48,469 nucleotides of DNA from SYIM01 sp041182885 (GTDB taxonomy: Bacteria > Pseudomonadota > Gammaproteobacteria > Burkholderiales > Burkholderiaceae_E): contig JBMSQB010000031.1 of NCBI GenBank assembly GCA_049423065.1, positions 1 through 48,469 of the forward strand. Reading direction: 5' to 3'. Of this stretch, positions 7,862-16,438 are shown piece after piece. The stretch's first letter is position 1, and each line of letters starts with the position of its first letter. Under the pieces are notes generated by a model. It searched no databases. It was not told the DNA's origin and was given only the letters and a program-made list of their open reading frames with translations. Position numbers and translations under genes: made by a program.

Positions 7862-9010
7862 ATGCAATCGATCCGGTCCACGATCGGGCACGCTGCAGGC
7901 CTGGGCGCTGCCTTGCTGTTCACGATGGCTGTCGCCCATGCACAGGCGCCGCAGCCTGCGCAGTCCGGGGAGGCGGCCGCTTCCCGCGTGGCAAGTGCCG
8001 AGGGCGCGGCGCGGCCCTGGTCCGGCATTGGCCGACCCGCCACGCGCACCGAAATCCAGGCCTGGGACATCGATGTCCGGCCCGACTTCAAGGGGCTTCC
8101 TGCAGGCAAGGGGTCGGTCGACGAAGGGCTTCAGGTCTGGGAGGCAAAGTGCGAGTCCTGTCACGGAACCTTCGGTGAATCAAACGAGGTGTTCACGCCA
8201 ATCGTGGGCGGCACCACGCGAGCGGACATGCAGTCCGGACGCGTCGCCAACCTCAAGCGGCAGGACTTCCCGCAACGCACCACCATGATGAAGCTCTCGC
8301 AGGTGTCCACCCTGTGGGACTACATCAACCGCGCCATGCCCTGGAATACCCCCAAGACGCTCAAGCCTGACGAGGTGTATGCGGTGGTTGCCTACATCCT
8401 GAATCTGGCCGAAGTGGTGCCCAACGACTTTGTGCTGAGCGACAAGAACATTGCACAGGTGCAGGAGCGCCTGCCCAACCGGAACGGCAAGGTTGTCTAT
8501 CCCGGGATGTGGTCGGTCGCGGGCAAGCCTGATGTGCAGGGTGATGCCTGCGTCTCGAACTGCCCGGTGGTGCTTGATGTCCGGTCGATCCTGCCCGACT
8601 TTGCTCGCAATGCCCATGGCAACCTCGCCGAGCAGAACCGTCCGGTGGGCCCCACCCGGGGTGCCGACACCACGCAGCCCGCGATGCGCGAGCCGCTGGC
8701 TGCGGCGAACGCTGCCCGCGCGGTGAGCGATGCGCCGAAGGGGGCCGACGCGAGTCGCGGTCCGGCGGCGCTTGCCCGCGAGAGCAACTGCCTGGCGTGC
8801 CATGCAACAGCCAGCCGCATGGTGGGGCCGTCGTTTCGCGAGGTGGCGGACCGCTATCGTGGCGATGCAAAGGCCGAGGCCACCCTGAGTGGTCGGGTGC
8901 GCGTCGGCGTCCAGGGCAACTGGGGCGCCATCCCCATGCCGCCCCATCCGAATCTTTCCGATGAGGATGCGCGGTCGCTGGTCCGCTGGATTCTGTCGGG
9001 CGCGTCATAA
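7862..9010 (+). CDS. soxD: Sulfane dehydrogenase diheme cytochrome c subunit SoxD
   Basis: This periplasmic cytochrome c accepts electrons from SoxC. The 382-residue protein starts with a signal peptide ending VAHAQA, preceded by a GGAG ribosome site. Heme 1 is CESCH (residues 97-101) with FGESNEVFTPIVGG following, typical of SoxD. Heme 2 is CLACH (310-314) near the C terminus in a class I cytochrome domain. A long central segment includes two non-heme cysteines (C230, C234). The upstream in-frame ATG at 7802 lies inside soxC and is rejected. Confidence 0.95.
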   Translation: MQSIRSTIGHAAGLGAALLFTMAVAHAQAPQPAQSGEAAASRVASAEGAARPWSGIGRPATRTEIQAWDIDVRPDFKGLPAGKGSVDEGLQVWEAKCESCHGTFGESNEVFTPIVGGTTRADMQSGRVANLKRQDFPQRTTMMKLSQVSTLWDYINRAMPWNTPKTLKPDEVYAVVAYILNLAEVVPNDFVLSDKNIAQVQERLPNRNGKVVYPGMWSVAGKPDVQGDACVSNCPVVLDVRSILPDFARNAHGNLAEQNRPVGPTRGADTTQPAMREPLAAANAARAVSDAPKGADASRGPAALARESNCLACHATASRMVGPSFREVADRYRGDAKAEATLSGRVRVGVQGNWGAIPMPPHPNLSDEDARSLVRWILSGAS

Positions 9011-9061
9011 TCCCCGGTTTCCTCATGTCATTACCGTTTCCTTTTCACCAGGAGAATCTCG

Positions 9062-9529
9062 ATGAATCGCAACCGTCGCACTTCGCTGCAGGTCGCGGGT
9101 TCGGCCGGCCTGTATGGCGCGCTGCTCGCGATCGGGCTGCTGCGGCCTGGCCAGGCCAGCGCGCAGTCGCTTGAACAGGCTTTCAAAACCACCGGCATCG
9201 CCGAGACCCTGAAGGCGCTTGGCGCCGGCGGTGCCCCGGAATCAAAGGACATCGTCATCAATGCACCGGATATCGCCGAGAACGGCGCCGTGGTTCCGGT
9301 GGGCATCAGAAGTGCACTCGCCAACACCCAGATGATGGCGCTGCTGGTTGAAAAAAATCCCAGTGCACTGGCCGGGGCCTACGACATCCTCGAAGGCGCT
9401 GAAGCCGATGTGAACATGCGCATCAAGATGGGGCAGACCTCGGACGTGTTTGCGGTCGTCAAGGCCGACGGCAAGTTCTACGTCGCGAAGAAGGAAATCA
9501 AGGTCACGCTAGGCGGCTGCGGCGGCTGA
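9062..9529 (+). CDS. soxY: Thiosulfate carrier protein SoxY
   Basis: SoxY covalently carries sulfur intermediates on a C-terminal swinging arm. The 155-residue product ends in the invariant GGCGG, with C153 as the carrier residue. The N terminus (NRNRRTSLQVAG, then a hydrophobic run ending QASAQS) looks like a twin-arginine signal, which fits export as a complex with signal-less SoxZ. GGAG lies 7 bases before the ATG. The 51-base gap after soxD is the largest before this point in the operon. Confidence 0.97.
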   Translation: MNRNRRTSLQVAGSAGLYGALLAIGLLRPGQASAQSLEQAFKTTGIAETLKALGAGGAPESKDIVINAPDIAENGAVVPVGIRSALANTQMMALLVEKNPSALAGAYDILEGAEADVNMRIKMGQTSDVFAVVKADGKFYVAKKEIKVTLGGCGG

Positions 9530-9563
9530 TCGCCCGGTCCCATACACAGCCAAGGAGAAAGAC

Positions 9564-9875
9564 ATGGCAGATCCGATGAAGATTCGCGCCGTCGTGCGCA
9601 ATGGCGTGGCCGACGTTCGCGTGCTGATGGCCCACGAGATGGAAACCGGGCAGCGCAAAGACTCGTCCGGCAAGCTGGTGCCCGCCTGGTACATCTCGGA
9701 AGTGAGCGCGGCGCTGAACGGAAAACAGGTACTCAAAGCGCACTGGGGGCCAGCCATTTCCAAGAACCCCTATCTGCAGTTCAAGGTGAAGGGCGCCAAG
9801 GCCGGCGACAAGATCACTGTGAGCTGGGTCGACAACAAGGGCGAAAAACGCACCGACGAAGCCACCGCAAGCTGA
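9564..9875 (+). CDS. soxZ: Thiosulfate carrier chaperone subunit SoxZ
   Basis: The 103-residue immunoglobulin-like partner of SoxY forms the SoxYZ heterodimer. It starts MADPMKIRAVVRNGVADVRVLM and includes the family signature HEMETGQRKDSSGKLVPAWYI. There is no signal peptide, as expected if it is exported together with SoxY by the Tat route. AAGGAG lies 6 bases before the ATG. The C terminus KITVSWVDNKGE is typical of SoxZ. Confidence 0.97.
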   Translation: MADPMKIRAVVRNGVADVRVLMAHEMETGQRKDSSGKLVPAWYISEVSAALNGKQVLKAHWGPAISKNPYLQFKVKGAKAGDKITVSWVDNKGEKRTDEATAS

Positions 9876-9880
9876 TCATG

Positions 9881-9911
9881 GCGCCCCGGCGCGGGCCTGC
9901 ACCGGGGGCGC
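9881..9911 (+). promoter_or_regulatory. GC-rich hairpin between soxZ and soxA
   Basis: GCGCCCCGG at 9881-9889 can pair with CCGGGGGCGC at 9902-9911 with one bulged base and a 12-base loop. The hairpin sits just after the soxZ stop and before the soxA ribosome site. No U-run follows, so it is not a canonical terminator on the plus strand. It could stabilise the upstream soxYZ transcript or partly attenuate the downstream genes; this is inference. Confidence 0.35.
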
Positions 9912-9934
9912 TGAAAAACAGGGAGGAGACCATC

Positions 9935-10762
9935 ATGTCGATGATTCGAAGACTTTCGGTTGCGCTCTTCGCGGCGTTGGCGATCGGGGGCAGCATCGCA
10001 CCCGCCACCGTGCATGCGCAGAGCAATACCCAGGCCGAGCTTGAGAAGTATCGTCAGATGCTGGGCGACGGCAACCCCGCCGAACTGCTGGTGATGCGCG
10101 GCGAGGGCCTCTGGAAAACCAGGCGGGGCCCGAAGCAGGTGAGCATGGAGGGCTGCGATCTGGGCAAGGGGCCTGGTGTGGTGCCTGGCGCCTATGCCGA
10201 GTTGCCGCGCTACTTCGCTGATACCGACAGCGTGATGGATGCCGAAGCCCGGATCGTTCACTGCATGGTCACCTTGCAGGGGATGGCACGTGCCGATGCA
10301 GTGCGCAATCCATACTCGGGTGCGGGGCAGCGCCAGACCGATCTCGAGGCGCTGGTGGCCTTTGTTGTGGAGGAGTCGCGTGGCGTCGCCATCAACGTGC
10401 CGCAAAAACATCCCAAGGAAATCGCAGCCTTTCAGCGCGGCGAAAAGATCTTCTATTTCCGCGGCGGTCCGTATGATTTTTCCTGCGCCTCGTGTCATGG
10501 GGAGGATGAAAAACGCATCCGTCTGCAGGATCTTCCCAATCTCACCAAGGACGAGCCAGCACGCCGCGCGTTTGCGACCTGGCCCGCCTACCGCGTGTCG
10601 CAAGGGGCGATGCGAACCATGCAGTGGCGCATCTACGACTGCTTCCGCCAGCAGCGGTTCCCGGAAATCGACTACATCTCGCCCGCATCGATCGACCTGA
10701 TCACTTTCCTGGGTGTGCGTGCCCAGGGAGGCAAGATGGATTCACCGGCCATCAAGCGCTAA
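9935..10762 (+). CDS. soxA: SoxAX cytochrome subunit SoxA, monoheme type
   Basis: SoxA is the c-type cytochrome of SoxAX that joins thiosulfate to the SoxY cysteine. The 275-residue protein has a signal peptide ending VHAQ. Only one CxxCH is present, CASCH at 184-188; where diheme SoxA carries its first heme there are lone cysteines C74 and C110, which probably form a disulfide. The catalytic, persulfidated heme-ligand cysteine is C236 in QWRIYDCFRQQRFPE. GGGAGGAG at 9921-9928 fixes the ATG at 9935 over the upstream in-frame ATG at 9878, which lies next to the soxZ stop. Confidence 0.95.
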   Translation: MSMIRRLSVALFAALAIGGSIAPATVHAQSNTQAELEKYRQMLGDGNPAELLVMRGEGLWKTRRGPKQVSMEGCDLGKGPGVVPGAYAELPRYFADTDSVMDAEARIVHCMVTLQGMARADAVRNPYSGAGQRQTDLEALVAFVVEESRGVAINVPQKHPKEIAAFQRGEKIFYFRGGPYDFSCASCHGEDEKRIRLQDLPNLTKDEPARRAFATWPAYRVSQGAMRTMQWRIYDCFRQQRFPEIDYISPASIDLITFLGVRAQGGKMDSPAIKR

Positions 10763-10774
10763 GGAGCCGCAGTC

Positions 10775-11386
10775 ATGACACTCAGGAACCTTCTTGCAGC
10801 GTCGGCGCTGGTTGTTGCGCTGATTCCGACCGTCCAGGCCCAGTCGTCGAATGCCGATGTGCTGGGCATCATGAAGTCATCGTTCAAGGAGCGTGGCATT
10901 GCCAAGCTCGACCGGCTCGACCAGAACGATCTTCAGAAGCAGTGTTCGGAATATTCCACCAGGCCCATGCCGGCACCGATGAAGGCCGCGCTTGAAAAGG
11001 CAGCGCTCGATGCGGTGAAGTATCCCGCGGACGGCAATTTTCTGGGCGACTGGAAGCAGGGCGAGCGCATTGCGCAAAGCGGCGTGGGGTTGCAGTTTTC
11101 CGACAACGACAAAACCGTCAACGGCGGCAACTGCTATGCCTGTCACCAGATTTCGAAGGAAGAAATCTCCTACGGCAATATCGGCCCCACGCTTTATCAG
11201 TACGGCAAGCTGCGCGGCAATACGGTGGAGATTCAGCGCTACACCTGGGCACGGATCTGGAATGCGCATGCGTTCAACGCGTGCAACATCATGCCGCGCT
11301 TCGGTGCCGCCGGCATTCTGACCGAGGAGCAGATTCGTCATGTCATGGCGTTGCTGCTCGACCCCACCTCGCCTGTCAATCGCTGA
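10775..11386 (+). CDS. soxX: SoxAX cytochrome subunit SoxX
   Basis: SoxX is the monoheme partner of SoxA. The 203-residue protein has a signal peptide ending VQAQ, heme motif CYACH (120-124) and likely distal methionine M173 in CNIMPRFG. It is of the longer SoxX type, with about 90 residues before the heme, including C57. AAGGAG overlaps the soxA stop and serves as its ribosome site. Confidence 0.95.
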   Translation: MTLRNLLAASALVVALIPTVQAQSSNADVLGIMKSSFKERGIAKLDRLDQNDLQKQCSEYSTRPMPAPMKAALEKAALDAVKYPADGNFLGDWKQGERIAQSGVGLQFSDNDKTVNGGNCYACHQISKEEISYGNIGPTLYQYGKLRGNTVEIQRYTWARIWNAHAFNACNIMPRFGAAGILTEEQIRHVMALLLDPTSPVNR

Positions 11387-11391
11387 GCACC

Positions 11392-13116
11392 ATGGACCGC
11401 CGCGAGTTTCTCCAGGTGCTGGCCGCGGGTGCGGCAGCGGGCCTCAATCTGCAGGCGGCTGCGCAGACCGCCGCGTCGGCCGGGCCTGCTGCCGCGGGCG
11501 ATGCACTCTACGAGCTTCCCCGCTTTGGCAACGTCAGTCTGCTGCACTTCACCGATTGCCACGCGCAGCTCCTGCCCATTTATTTTCGCGAGCCGAGTGT
11601 CAATCTTGGCGTGGGCAGCATGGCAGGCAAGGCGCCGCACCTGGTGGGTGAGAACCTGCTCAAGTCCTTTGGCGTGCGGCCGGGCTCGGCCGAGGCCCAT
11701 GCCTTCACCTATCTTGATTTCGAAGCGGCGGCGCAGAGCTTTGGCAAGGTAGGTGGCTTTGCGCACCTCGCCACGCTGGTCAAGCGTTTGCGGGCCTCGC
11801 GTCCGGGCGCCTTGCTGCTTGACGGCGGCGATACCTGGCAAGGGTCGGCCACCTCGCTCTGGACGCGCGCGCAGGACATGGTCGACGCCACCAAGCTTCT
11901 GGGCGTCAACATGATGGCGCCGCACTGGGAGTTCACCTACGGCGCGGACCGTGTGAGGGAAATCATCGACATGCACCTGAAAGGTCATATCGAGTTTCTC
12001 GCGCAGAACGTCAAAACCACCGACTTCGAAGATCCGGTGTTCCAGCCCTGGTCGATCCGCACCATCAATGGCGTGGCGGTGGCAGTAATCGGTCAGGCCT
12101 TTCCCTACACCCCGATCGCCAACCCCCGCTATTTCGTGCCCGAGTGGAGCTTCGGCATTCAGGACGACCGCATGCAGGAGATGGTCGACGAGGTACGCGG
12201 CAAGGGGGCGCAGGTGGTGGTGGTGCTGTCCCACAACGGCATGGACGTCGATCTCAAGATGGCGTCGCGTGTGGGCGGTATCGATGTGATTCTGGGTGGG
12301 CATACGCATGATGGCGTGCCGCACCCCATCGCTGTCGCCAATTCGCGCGGGCGCACGCTGGTGACCAACGCCGGCTCCAACGGCAAGTTCCTGGCCGTGC
12401 TCGACCTCGATGTGAAAGGCGGCAAGCTCGCTGATTTTCGTTATCGGCTTCTGCCGGTGTTTTCCAGGCTGCTGCCACCTGATCCCGAGATGAGCGCCCT
12501 GATCGAGCGGGTGCGCGCACCCTACCGGGCGCGGCTCGAAGAGCCGCTTGCCACCACCGAGGCACTTCTTTATCGCCGCGGCAATTTCAACGGCTCATTC
12601 GATCAGCTGATTCTCGATGCGCTGATCGAGGAAAAAAATGCCCAGATCGCGTTTTCGCCAGGCTTTCGCTGGGGCACGTCTGTACTGTCCGGCCAGACCA
12701 TCACGCGCGAACATCTCATGGATCAGACCGCGATCACCTATCCGCAGGTCACCGTCACCGACATGACGGGCGAGTTCATCAAGACCGTTCTGGAAGATGT
12801 GGCCGACAACCTTTTCAATCCCGATCCCTACTACCAGCAGGGCGGCGACATGGTGCGGGTGGGTGGTCTCACTTATGCATGCGAGCCCGGGGCGCGTGCG
12901 GGGTCGCGAATCACCGACATGCGTCTGGGCGGGCAGCTGATCGATGCTGCCAAGACCTACCGTGTCGCGGGCTGGGCGCCGGTTGCGCAAGGCGTGCAGG
13001 GCGAACCGATCTGGGACGTGGTCGAGCGCTGGCTCAAGGCCAAGCGCAGGGTTTCCGCGCGCGCGCTCAACACGCCCCGGCTGATCGGCGTGCAGGGCAA
13101 TCCGGGGATGGTGTGA
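11392..13116 (+). CDS. soxB: Thiosulfohydrolase SoxB
   Basis: SoxB is a dimanganese periplasmic hydrolase that releases sulfate from SoxY-Cys-S-SO3. The 574-residue protein has a Tat signal (MDRREFLQVLAAGAAAG) and the metallophosphoesterase-like motifs FTDCHAQLLP (D55, H57), LLDGGDTWQGS (D147) and SHNGMD, GGHTHDG further on. The SoxB-specific variant APHWEFTYG replaces the GNHEF of 5'-nucleotidases. A C-terminal 5'-nucleotidase-type domain follows. The start 5 bases after soxX is chosen because the Tat motif begins there; an upstream in-frame ATG at 11281 lies inside soxX. The stop overlaps the next start by one base. Confidence 0.97.
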   Translation: MDRREFLQVLAAGAAAGLNLQAAAQTAASAGPAAAGDALYELPRFGNVSLLHFTDCHAQLLPIYFREPSVNLGVGSMAGKAPHLVGENLLKSFGVRPGSAEAHAFTYLDFEAAAQSFGKVGGFAHLATLVKRLRASRPGALLLDGGDTWQGSATSLWTRAQDMVDATKLLGVNMMAPHWEFTYGADRVREIIDMHLKGHIEFLAQNVKTTDFEDPVFQPWSIRTINGVAVAVIGQAFPYTPIANPRYFVPEWSFGIQDDRMQEMVDEVRGKGAQVVVVLSHNGMDVDLKMASRVGGIDVILGGHTHDGVPHPIAVANSRGRTLVTNAGSNGKFLAVLDLDVKGGKLADFRYRLLPVFSRLLPPDPEMSALIERVRAPYRARLEEPLATTEALLYRRGNFNGSFDQLILDALIEEKNAQIAFSPGFRWGTSVLSGQTITREHLMDQTAITYPQVTVTDMTGEFIKTVLEDVADNLFNPDPYYQQGGDMVRVGGLTYACEPGARAGSRITDMRLGGQLIDAAKTYRVAGWAPVAQGVQGEPIWDVVERWLKAKRRVSARALNTPRLIGVQGNPGMV

Positions 13117-13724
13117 TGCAGGCGCGCCGGACGCTGCTGCAGGCCGGCGCGGCTGCGGTCGGTGCAGTTGGCGGGCTCGGTACATCGCTGCTGCGGCCGC
13201 GCGAGGCGAGCGCGCAGGGCGCCTCGCAAAGTCCTCAGCCAGGCCCTCCACCGAACGCTTCGCAGAGCCCGTCAGGCGCCGCCCAGCCGCGCCTGCCCGA
13301 CCGACCTGCACCAGCCATCGGGGCGCTGATCGATACACCCCGCACCACGCTCATCGACGGCACGGTGATCGAGGCCAACGCCTTTCGCGGCAAGGTGCTG
13401 CTGGTTCAGTTGTGGGCCACCTGGTGCCCGTTCTGTCGCAAGCAGAACCCGCTCCTCGACAAGCTCTGGCGTGCGCGGCGCAGCGATGGGCTTGAGCTGC
13501 TCGGCCTCTCCATCGACGAGAAGCCCGATGTGATCAAACGCTACGTGGCCGAGCACGGCTATGGTTTTCCGGTGGCCCGACTCGATGTCGCCTGGTGGGC
13601 GGCGATCGGACGTCCCAAGGGGTTGCCCGTCCTCTGGGTGATCGACCGCGAGTCGCGGCTGAAGCAGATCGAAATCGGTGAAATGTTTCCCGAGGACATT
13701 GAACTTCTGGAGCGCTGGATATGA
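13116..13724 (+). CDS. soxW: Periplasmic TlpA/SoxW-type thioredoxin
   Basis: The 202-residue protein carries a twin-arginine-poor but hydrophobic leader ending EASAQG, a Pro/Gln/Ser-rich linker, and a TlpA-like domain with WATWCPFCRKQNPLLDKLW. Its cysteines would act as a thiol-disulfide reductant. The cis-Pro segment KGLPVLWVIDRES is present. The ATG shares a base with the soxB stop (GTGTGATG), so it is coupled to soxB and likely keeps SoxYZ or another Sox thiol reduced, as SoxW does. The symbol is given by context; TlpA/ResA-like is the safer fold name. Confidence 0.75.
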   Translation: MQARRTLLQAGAAAVGAVGGLGTSLLRPREASAQGASQSPQPGPPPNASQSPSGAAQPRLPDRPAPAIGALIDTPRTTLIDGTVIEANAFRGKVLLVQLWATWCPFCRKQNPLLDKLWRARRSDGLELLGLSIDEKPDVIKRYVAEHGYGFPVARLDVAWWAAIGRPKGLPVLWVIDRESRLKQIEIGEMFPEDIELLERWI

Positions 13725-14275
13725 GTAAAGCGAATGGATTGAACGCAAAAGCGGGCCCTGTGTGCGCGCGCCGCGGCGGCGTGCTGGCCGTGCTGCTCGG
13801 TACGCTCGTCTGGCTGGCGCCGCTGCCTCCTGCCCAGGCCCAGGAGGCCACTTTCACGACCCGCAGCCTCACCGTGGAAACCGCGCTGCGTGCGGCGCAG
13901 GCCGCGCTCGCCTCATGCCGCAAGGCGGGCTATCAGGTCGGTGTGGCGGTGACAGATCGAAGCGGCGTTCTGCAGGTCTATCTGCGCGATCGGTTCGCGG
14001 GCGCGCACACGGTTGAAGTCGCTGCTCGAAAGGCCTGGACGGCTGCGTCGTTTCGGATCACCACCACTGCGCTGGGTATCGAAACCCAGGCGGGTCGGCC
14101 GATGAGCGGCATCCGGCAGTCGCCCGGTGTGCTCGCCATCGGCGGCGGGCTTCCGATCGAGGCAGCGGGGGCTGTGATCGCGGCCATCGGGGTCTCCGGC
14201 GCACCCGGGGGCGAGGCCGACGATGCGTGTGCCAAGGCTGGCATCGACGCAATCCAGATGGATATCGAGATGTGA
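13721..14275 (+). CDS. Exported GlcG/HbpS-like protein in sox operon
   Basis: The 184-residue protein has a signal peptide (hydrophobic core LAVLLGTLVWLAPLPPAQAQ) and a GlcG/HbpS-type domain: AAQAALASCRKAGYQVGVAVTDRSGVLQVYLRD, then SPGVLAIGGGLPI and IAAIGVSGAPGGEADDACAKAGI. HbpS-type members bind heme; GlcG itself has no assigned activity. It overlaps the TlpA gene by 4 bases (ATGA) and ends 7 bases before the SoxH-like gene, so it is part of the operon. Its role in sulfur oxidation is unknown; cofactor handling for the cytochromes is one guess. Confidence 0.85.
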   Translation: MSKANGLNAKAGPVCARRGGVLAVLLGTLVWLAPLPPAQAQEATFTTRSLTVETALRAAQAALASCRKAGYQVGVAVTDRSGVLQVYLRDRFAGAHTVEVAARKAWTAASFRITTTALGIETQAGRPMSGIRQSPGVLAIGGGLPIEAAGAVIAAIGVSGAPGGEADDACAKAGIDAIQMDIEM

Positions 14276-14282
14276 TGGCGCC

Positions 14283-15251
14283 ATGCGCGTGATGATCCGA
14301 TGGCTGGTTCTGATCTGCGCGCTCTGCGCCTTGCCGCTCAAGGCGGCTGATCTCGAATTCGAGCCCGTCACCATTCCGGTCAAACCGGTTCAGGTGAGTC
14401 CCCGCGTCTGGATGGTGCAAGGCGATGTCGGTCCGGTTTCTGCCGCCAACCAGGGCTTCAATGCGAACGCGGGTTTCGTGGTGACCGACGAAGGCGTGGT
14501 GGTATTCGACGCGCTGGGGTCACCGGCGCTGGGTGCGGCGCTTCGCGCCCGCATTCGGGAGATCACGCCCCAACCTGTGCGGCATGTGGTGATCAGTCAC
14601 TATCACGCCGACCACTTCTACGGGTTGCAGGCGTTTGCCCCAGAGGGCCCGATGGTGTGGGCGCACCGTCTGGCGCTGCCTTACCTCGCCTCGGAATCGC
14701 CTGCGCTGCGGCTGGCCGAGCGACGCGAGTCGCTCTTTCCCTGGGTCAACCCACTCACCCGGATTGTTGCGCCGGGGCGGACGATTGATGGCGAGACGAC
14801 GTTTCGGCTCGGGGGGCTCACCTTCCGCCTGATCCCTGCCGGGCCCGCGCATACTCCAGAAGACCTGATGATGCTGGTCGAGGAAGAGGGCGTGCTCTTC
14901 GCGGGAGATCTGATCTTTGCTGGCCGGGTTCCGTATGTGGGCGATGCCGACAGCCGTGCCTGGCTGGCTGCACTTGACCGCCTGGCCGCGCGCCCGCCGT
15001 CGCGCATCGTCACCGGTCACGGCCCGCCGTCCAAGGACGGCTCGGCAGACCTTGCCATGACGCGCGACTACCTTCGCTTTCTGCGTCACGAGATGGCCCG
15101 TGCGGTCGATGAAATGCTGGACTTCGATGAGGCGTACGCGCGCGTGGACTGGTCACGGTTTCGGACCATGCCGGCTTTCGATGCCGCCAACCGGCGGAAC
15201 GCCTTCAACACCTTTGTGCTGATGGAACGCGAGGCGCTGCAACGCAGGTAA
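14283..15251 (+). CDS. soxH: SoxH-like exported metallo-beta-lactamase-fold hydrolase
   Basis: The 322-residue protein has a short signal peptide (MIRWLVLICALCALPLKAAD) and an MBL fold with HYHADH (H106, H108, D110, H111), a third histidine in AGPAHTPEDLM, an aspartate in LFAGDLIF and the final histidine in VTGHGPPS. SoxH proteins of this fold sit at the end of sox clusters; they are not essential for thiosulfate oxidation in Paracoccus and their substrate is unknown. Quinoprotein-relay MBL hydrolases are a close alternative. The ATG at 14283 is used because the leader follows it. Confidence 0.75.
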   Translation: MRVMIRWLVLICALCALPLKAADLEFEPVTIPVKPVQVSPRVWMVQGDVGPVSAANQGFNANAGFVVTDEGVVVFDALGSPALGAALRARIREITPQPVRHVVISHYHADHFYGLQAFAPEGPMVWAHRLALPYLASESPALRLAERRESLFPWVNPLTRIVAPGRTIDGETTFRLGGLTFRLIPAGPAHTPEDLMMLVEEEGVLFAGDLIFAGRVPYVGDADSRAWLAALDRLAARPPSRIVTGHGPPSKDGSADLAMTRDYLRFLRHEMARAVDEMLDFDEAYARVDWSRFRTMPAFDAANRRNAFNTFVLMEREALQRR

Positions 15252-15296
15252 GCGGAGGTTCTGTACAGCAGATCGGTGCGCGAGGCAGGACCGCCT

Positions 15297-16304
15297 TCAG
15301 TCGCCGGGCCCGCTGTCCGACTCCTGGGCAATGACGCCATAGTGACGGGCTGCGCTCGTCAGCCGCTCGGCCACGGCGGCTCGCAGGGCCTGCGGGCCCA
15401 CCACTTCCACATGTTCGCCATGCCGCAGGATGTCCATCTCGAGTTCGGCCGAGTTGGCGTACGGTACCCGCAGCTCATAACGTCCGTCATCGAGCACGCG
15501 CGAGCGCTGCCGTGGATGCCACACCTCGGCTCGAACCCAGCGTGCCGCGTTTTCGGAAAAGCGCAGGATGGCCCAGTGCAGTCCGCGTCCCCTGTAAATG
15601 CCATAGCCCTCGCCGAGAAGGCTTTCCACCTCTGCCAGCGCGATTTCATGCGCCGCGCGGTCCAGCATGCGCACCCGTTCCATCGCATCCAGCGAAAAAA
15701 CGCGCAGCGAATGGCTGCGGTGGCACCAGGCGTCGAGATACCAGGTGTTTCGGTAGTGCACCAGCCTTTGAGGCGACAACTGTCGCTGCGAGGATTCGCC
15801 CCGGGAGCGTGTGTAGTAGGTGAGATCCAGACGCTTTCGCTCGACCAGCGCATGGCCGATGAGTTCGAAATTTTCAGGTGACACCGGGCGCTTGAGTGCG
15901 CCCATGATGCGAACCCGCCGGCGAAGCTCGGTACTGCTGCCGGTGGCCGAGCCCAGCAGCGAATCGAGTCGCTCGATGAGCGGCTGAACATGCGGACCCA
16001 GCAGGCCGCCGCCGTCCAGATCCTGGAGCATCCGGTGCATGGTGAGGAGGGCCAGCACCTCGCGGTCGTTGAACCACAGACCAGGCAACTCGTACTGCGG
16101 ACCTGCGTTGGCGTGCCCGAAGCGATAGCCGCCCCGTTCGCGGTCAAATACGATCGGCGCGTTCAGCCGGTCGCGCAACAGCTGCAGGTCACGCTTGAGC
16201 GTTGCGCGCGATATTTCAAGATCGGCAAGCAGATCGTCAAAGCGTACGCAGCCGCGCTGATGAATCAGCTGATCGATCCGGTAGATGCGCTCGATGGGAT
16301 TCAT
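15297..16304 (-). CDS. WYL-domain transcriptional regulator (YafY type)
   Basis: The 335-residue protein has an N-terminal helix-turn-helix (MNPIERIYRIDQLIHQRGCVRFDDLLADLEISRATLKRDL written in two segments: residues 1-20 dimer helix, about 20-45 HTH) and a WYL sensor domain around residues 150-225 (RLVHYRNTWYLDAWCHRS), with a WCX-like C-terminal extension. Such proteins regulate many processes by binding nucleic acid or nucleotide-like ligands. The frame opens at 16394, but the ATG at 16304 begins the conserved domain. It is divergent from the MFS gene (134-base gap) and converges on the sox operon. Confidence 0.85.
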   Translation of the reverse strand: MNPIERIYRIDQLIHQRGCVRFDDLLADLEISRATLKRDLQLLRDRLNAPIVFDRERGGYRFGHANAGPQYELPGLWFNDREVLALLTMHRMLQDLDGGGLLGPHVQPLIERLDSLLGSATGSSTELRRRVRIMGALKRPVSPENFELIGHALVERKRLDLTYYTRSRGESSQRQLSPQRLVHYRNTWYLDAWCHRSHSLRVFSLDAMERVRMLDRAAHEIALAEVESLLGEGYGIYRGRGLHWAILRFSENAARWVRAEVWHPRQRSRVLDDGRYELRVPYANSAELEMDILRHGEHVEVVGPQALRAAVAERLTSAARHYGVIAQESDSGPGD

Positions 16305-16438
16305 GAAACCGGGATTGAAGCGACGGTCGGGGCAACCCGCTAAACTCTGCCACAACTGTACGCCAAGCGTGAGCCGCCCTGAACCGGCGTGCAAGCTTTT
16401 GGCTGACCACTCCTGCAGGCCGCCCGGACCTCTGCTTC

